54,421 bases of DNA. It comes from an uncultured Bacteroidota bacterium (GTDB lineage Bacteria; Bacteroidota; Bacteroidia; Bacteroidales; VadinHA17). A program made the translations under genes and the position numbers. The notes under the pieces are model-generated. The model searched no databases, was not told the DNA's origin, and saw nothing but the letters and a program-made list of their open reading frames with translations. Below are positions 51,299 through 54,421 of this stretch, one piece after another. Each line of letters starts with the position of its first letter. Position 1 is the first letter of the stretch. The stretch covers positions 1 to 54,421 of the forward strand of contig CALMJY010000047.1 in assembly GCA_937864815.1 (NCBI GenBank), read 5' to 3'.

Positions 51299-52492
51299 AT
51301 GGGAAAAGTATTGGTAATCGGAGCCGGTGGTGTTGGTACTGTTGTTGTTCATAAAATGGCATCTCTGCCTGATGTCTTTCACGAGATTATGCTTGCAAGC
51401 CGCACCAAATCAAAATGTGATGCCATTGCAGAAAAAATAGGAGGAAACCGGGTAAAAACAGCACAGGTTGATGCCGATAATGTACCTCAGCTTGTAAAGC
51501 TTATCAAGTCATTCAAACCTGACCTTGTTGTAAATGTAGCACTGCCTTACCAGGACCTTCATATTATGGATGCATGTCTTGAAACCGGTGTATCATATCT
51601 CGATACAGCCAACTACGAGCCGCTTGAAGAAGCCAAATTTGAATACAGCTGGCAATGGGCCTATCAGGACAGGTATAAAAAGGCAGGATTGACTGCAATA
51701 CTTGGTTGCGGCTTTGATCCGGGTGTTACATCGATATTTACAGCATATGCCGCTAAGCATCATTTTGATGAACTGCACTACCTTGATATAGTTGACTGCA
51801 ACGCAGGTGATCATGGTAAACCTTTTGCCACTAATTTTAATCCTGAGATTAATATCAGGGAAGTGACACAGGATGGAAAGTACTGGGAGAATGGCAAGTG
51901 GGTTATTACAAAACCTCATGCTATACATAAACCTCTGAATTATCCGCATATCGGACCAAAAGAATCATATGTTATCTATCATGAAGAGCTTGAATCACTT
52001 GTTAAAAATTTTCCAACCCTGAAGAGAGCCAGATTCTGGATGACATTCGGACAGGAATACCTCACTCACCTTCGGGTTATTCAGAATATAGGAATGGCAG
52101 GTATTGAACCTATCATGTTTGAAGGCAGGGAAATAATTCCTATTCAGTTCTTAAAGGCTGTCCTTCCCGATCCGGGAGAACTGGGAGAAAATTATAAAGG
52201 ACAGACATCAATCGGATGCAGGATAAAAGGTATAAAGAGCGGGGCAGAAAAGACATACTATATATATAATAACTGCAGTCATGAAGCTGCTTATGCCGAA
52301 ACCGGAACCCAGGGTGTGAGCTACACCACAGGTGTGCCAGCTGCTATCGGTGCAATGATGTACCTCAAAGGGATATGGAAGAAACCCGGAGTATTTAATG
52401 TTGAGGAGTTTGATCCTGATCCTTTCATGACTGAACTTAACCGGCTTGGACTACCATGGGTTGAACTTCACGATGTAGATCTTGAGGTATGA
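51299..52492 (+). CDS. Carboxynorspermidine/carboxyspermidine dehydrogenase (saccharopine dehydrogenase family)
   Basis: This 397-residue enzyme begins MGKVLVIGAGGVGTVVVHKM, an NAD(P)-binding Rossmann motif of the saccharopine dehydrogenase family. ALPYQDLHIMDACLETGVSYLDTANYE and GLTAILGCGFDPGVTSIFTAYAA are hallmarks of carboxynorspermidine synthase. It condenses aspartate semialdehyde with putrescine or diaminopropane and reduces the product. The next gene is the matching decarboxylase, which fixes the call. Human-gut Bacteroidota use this route for spermidine. A clear promoter lies upstream. Confidence 0.9.
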   Translation: MGKVLVIGAGGVGTVVVHKMASLPDVFHEIMLASRTKSKCDAIAEKIGGNRVKTAQVDADNVPQLVKLIKSFKPDLVVNVALPYQDLHIMDACLETGVSYLDTANYEPLEEAKFEYSWQWAYQDRYKKAGLTAILGCGFDPGVTSIFTAYAAKHHFDELHYLDIVDCNAGDHGKPFATNFNPEINIREVTQDGKYWENGKWVITKPHAIHKPLNYPHIGPKESYVIYHEELESLVKNFPTLKRARFWMTFGQEYLTHLRVIQNIGMAGIEPIMFEGREIIPIQFLKAVLPDPGELGENYKGQTSIGCRIKGIKSGAEKTYYIYNNCSHEAAYAETGTQGVSYTTGVPAAIGAMMYLKGIWKKPGVFNVEEFDPDPFMTELNRLGLPWVELHDVDLEV

Positions 52493-52493
52493 T

Positions 52494-52605
52494 GGTGTGG
52501 CGGTACGACGGTACGACGGTGCGACGGTGCGACGGTACGACGGTACGACGGTACGACGGTGCGACGGTGCGACGGTGCGACGGTGCGACGGTTTGGTGGT
52601 TTGTC
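52494..52605 (+). repeat. GGTRCGAC octamer array (forward arm)
   Basis: Fourteen contiguous 8-bp units, mostly GGTACGAC and GGTGCGAC, beginning one base after the dehydrogenase stop codon; the first (GGTGTGGC) and the last two (GGTTTGGT, GGTTTGTC) are diverged. Confidence 0.95.
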
Positions 52606-52677
52606 CTCGTACCCTCGTACCGTAATACCGTAATACCGTAATACCGTAATACCGTAATACCGTAATACCGTAATACC
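52606..52677 (+). repeat. ACCGTAAT octamer array (inverted arm)
   Basis: CTCGT, ACCCTCGT, seven exact ACCGTAAT units and ACC. Read on the other strand the unit is GGTATTAC, so this array is the inverse orientation of the GGTRCGAC array directly before it. It ends 37 bases before nspC. Confidence 0.93.
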
Positions 52678-52714
52678 TTATAATAAACAAATCATACAAT
52701 CATAATTTGTATTT

Positions 52715-53854
52715 ATGTCGGTCAATTATAGTTCTGTTCCATCTCCCTGTTACCTTATTGATGAAGAAAGGTTCCGTAAAAACCTGTCTCTGATTAAACG
52801 TGTTGCGGATGAATCAGGTGCAGAGATCATACTTGCTTTCAAGGGATTTGCCATGTGGGGTGTATTTCCCATTCTCAGGGAATATGTTACCGGTGCGGCT
52901 GCCAGCTCAGCAGACGAAGCAAGACTTTGTTTTGATAAAATCGGATCACCTGCCCATACATATTCCCCGGTCTTTAAAGAGGATGATTTTGATAAAATCC
53001 TGAAATACAGTTCACATATAACTTTTAATTCTGTTTACCAGTTTAATAAATATTCGAATATATTAAATAAATATTCGAAAAAAATTTCTGCTGGAATAAG
53101 AATTAATCCGGAATTCTCTGAAGTGAGTCATGGAATTTATAATCCTTGCAGTCCCGGCTCAAGGCTTGGTGTAACAGCTGAAGCTCTTGGTGACAAATTG
53201 CCTGATGACATTGAAGGATTTCATTTTCATGTCCTTTTTGAATCAGATTCGTACGCTCTTGAAAAGGTACTGGAAATAGTTGAATTTAAATTCGGAAAGC
53301 ACTTCAGGAAGATCAAATGGATCAATATGGGAGGAGGACATCTTATCACCCGTAAGGATTATGATAGTGAACATCTTATAAGGACACTTAAAAAATTCAA
53401 GGAGAAAACGGGACTTCATCTAATCCTGGAACCGGGAAGTGCATTTGCTTGGGAGACTGGTGAACTGGTAGCCACTGTAGAGGATGTGGTTGAAAACCAG
53501 GGTATAAAAACAGCTATTCTTGATGTCTCATTTACTGCTCATATGCCCGATTGCCTTGAAATGCCATATAAACCCAAAGTACTTGGTGCCACTGAACCGG
53601 TTAGCGGAAAATCCACTTACCGTCTTGGAGGAAATTCCTGTCTTTCAGGTGATGTAATGGGCGACTGGTCATTTGACAATGAACTGAACCCCGGTGATAG
53701 AATTGTATTCCTCGACATGATTCATTATACTATGGTGAAAACCACCACTTTCAATGGAGTGCATCATCCCTCAATCGGCATATGGACAAAAGAGAATAAA
53801 TTCAGACTGATAAAAGAGTTCGGTTATGAAGATTATATGAATCGTTTATCCTGA
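52715..53854 (+). CDS. nspC: Carboxynorspermidine decarboxylase
   Basis: PLP-dependent fold-III decarboxylase of 379 residues. The Schiff-base Lys is in LAFKGFAMWGVF (about 43), HFHVLFESDSY and WINMGGGHLITRKDY bind PLP and phosphate, LEPGSAFAWETG follows, and LGGNSCLSGDVMGDW (about 304-318) holds the active-site Cys and Asp from the partner subunit. These identify NspC. It removes CO2 from carboxyspermidine or carboxynorspermidine to give the polyamine. The 222-bp gap to the dehydrogenase is filled by two inverted octamer arrays. Confidence 0.95.
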   Translation: MSVNYSSVPSPCYLIDEERFRKNLSLIKRVADESGAEIILAFKGFAMWGVFPILREYVTGAAASSADEARLCFDKIGSPAHTYSPVFKEDDFDKILKYSSHITFNSVYQFNKYSNILNKYSKKISAGIRINPEFSEVSHGIYNPCSPGSRLGVTAEALGDKLPDDIEGFHFHVLFESDSYALEKVLEIVEFKFGKHFRKIKWINMGGGHLITRKDYDSEHLIRTLKKFKEKTGLHLILEPGSAFAWETGELVATVEDVVENQGIKTAILDVSFTAHMPDCLEMPYKPKVLGATEPVSGKSTYRLGGNSCLSGDVMGDWSFDNELNPGDRIVFLDMIHYTMVKTTTFNGVHHPSIGIWTKENKFRLIKEFGYEDYMNRLS

Positions 53855-53894
53855 TTTCGTAGTCTCCCCTTCACCCAGCCACCAAGTCTCCCCC

Positions 53895-54421
53895 TCATCT
53901 TCTGTTAATAGTTATATCCGTAACAAGCATCTTATCTGAAAGCAGTACGGCATTAACTATCTTTTCAGCAACCAGTTCCGGATCCATAAAAGCTGACAGA
54001 TCACGCACCTGTCCGGGCATGTTCCAGAAATCTGTTCTCATTCCGCCGGGATAAACAGCAATGATATTCCGTTTCTTTCCTTTAAGCTCAACTCGAAGAG
54101 CCTCTGTAAATCCCCTTGCACCCCACTTTGCCGCACAGTATATGGTCTCTTCAGCCCTGCCAATAAGCGCTGAAGTTGACATTATATTTACTATTGTCAG
54201 TTCCTCTGATTCCGGAGTCATTCTCAGGACTTCGGAAGTAAGCAGTATCATACCCTTTACATTAGCCTCGAAAACTTTATCTATCATTGAAGCAGATAGG
54301 GAGTCTGCTTTAACAAATAATCCCATACCCGCATTATTAAAAAGATATTCAACCTGAAGGTTGTTGCGAACCAGGTAGTCTCCAACCTTTTTTACATCAC
54401 ATTCATTACCAATATTGCATT
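53895..54421 (-). CDS. SDR family oxidoreductase (partial, 5' end beyond window)
   Basis: Leftward frame open from the right edge to a stop at 53895, at least 174 residues. The edge region reads CNIGNECDVKKVGDYLVRNN, then EYLFNNAGMGLF with the NNAG motif; IVNIMSTSALIGRAEETIYCAAKWGARGFTEALRVEL contains the catalytic Ser and the Tyr-x3-Lys (YCAAK); VYPGGMRTDFW is the PG motif. Classical short-chain dehydrogenase/reductase; the TGxxxGxG cofactor loop should lie just outside the window. The internal ATG at 54326 is not the true start. Substrate unknown. Confidence 0.9.
   Translation of the reverse strand, partial: CNIGNECDVKKVGDYLVRNNLQVEYLFNNAGMGLFVKADSLSASMIDKVFEANVKGMILLTSEVLRMTPESEELTIVNIMSTSALIGRAEETIYCAAKWGARGFTEALRVELKGKKRNIIAVYPGGMRTDFWNMPGQVRDLSAFMDPELVAEKIVNAVLLSDKMLVTDITINRR

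Overview
The window comes from a member of the Bacteroidota, most likely a Bacteroidales/Marinilabiliales-type environmental lineage. Signs seen in the sequence: moderately AT-rich DNA, start codons mostly without Shine-Dalgarno sequences, -7 boxes of the Bacteroidota form TAnnTTTG upstream of many genes, many short lipoprotein signal peptides, large secreted glycosidases (GH2, GH3, GH106), an ECF sigma/anti-sigma pair, and the gene order DUF5063 - 3'-5' exonuclease - RlmI-type methyltransferase. No rRNA, phage, transposase, plasmid or CRISPR locus was found. Most of the window is chromosomal housekeeping and catabolic content.

Layout. 1-8.3 kb, rightward: end of a DUF5063 protein, an exonuclease, an rRNA methyltransferase, Tex, oligopeptidase B and a secreted FAD oxidoreductase. 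8.3-13 kb, leftward: a secreted M28 peptidase and a GH2 glycosidase. 13.2-17 kb: mutS2, a cupin and a lipoprotein asparaginase. 17.2-27.5 kb, leftward: an ECF sigma/anti-sigma/surface-protein operon, a membrane protein, a PDZ-containing M28 peptidase, ornithine aminotransferase, a GH106 rhamnosidase and trmD. 27.5-30.7 kb: a repeat-rich gap with an acetyltransferase remnant, then small secreted or membrane proteins (SIMPL, TonB C-terminal, Fe/Zn cluster). 30.7-38 kb: amidohydrolase, dapB, lepB, and the classical thrS-infC-rpmI-rplT operon. 38-43.3 kb: PKD lipoprotein, SGNH hydrolase, amino-acid permease, lysC and two tRNA-Leu genes. 43.3-49.6 kb: an amino-sugar/peptidoglycan recycling group (GH3-serine hydrolase fusion, NagX-like membrane protein, AmgK-like kinase, MurU-like uridylyltransferase). 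49.6 kb to the end: TrkH, the carboxyspermidine dehydrogenase and decarboxylase pair, and a truncated SDR gene.

Metabolic links. LysC and DapB supply the aspartate-semialdehyde branch to lysine and diaminopimelate. The same aspartate semialdehyde is the co-substrate of the carboxyspermidine pathway at the right end. Peptidases, the asparaginase, the permease and ornithine aminotransferase fit amino-acid catabolism; GH2 and GH106 fit plant-type glycan use.

Most notable signals. (1) Upstream of lysC, a promoter box, a 23-codon leader ORF with four Lys codons, and mutually exclusive antiterminator and terminator hairpins look like ribosome-mediated attenuation. (2) infC appears to start at ATA behind an unusually strong Shine-Dalgarno sequence. 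(3) Many intergenic gaps contain a tandem array with a 7- or 8-bp unit, or an inverted-repeat element. The unit families recur at separate loci, and the arrays often begin or end within a few bases of a start or stop codon. (4) A GC-rich inverted-pair element has supplied the last codons of the exonuclease gene and carries a perfect palindrome nested inside one arm.
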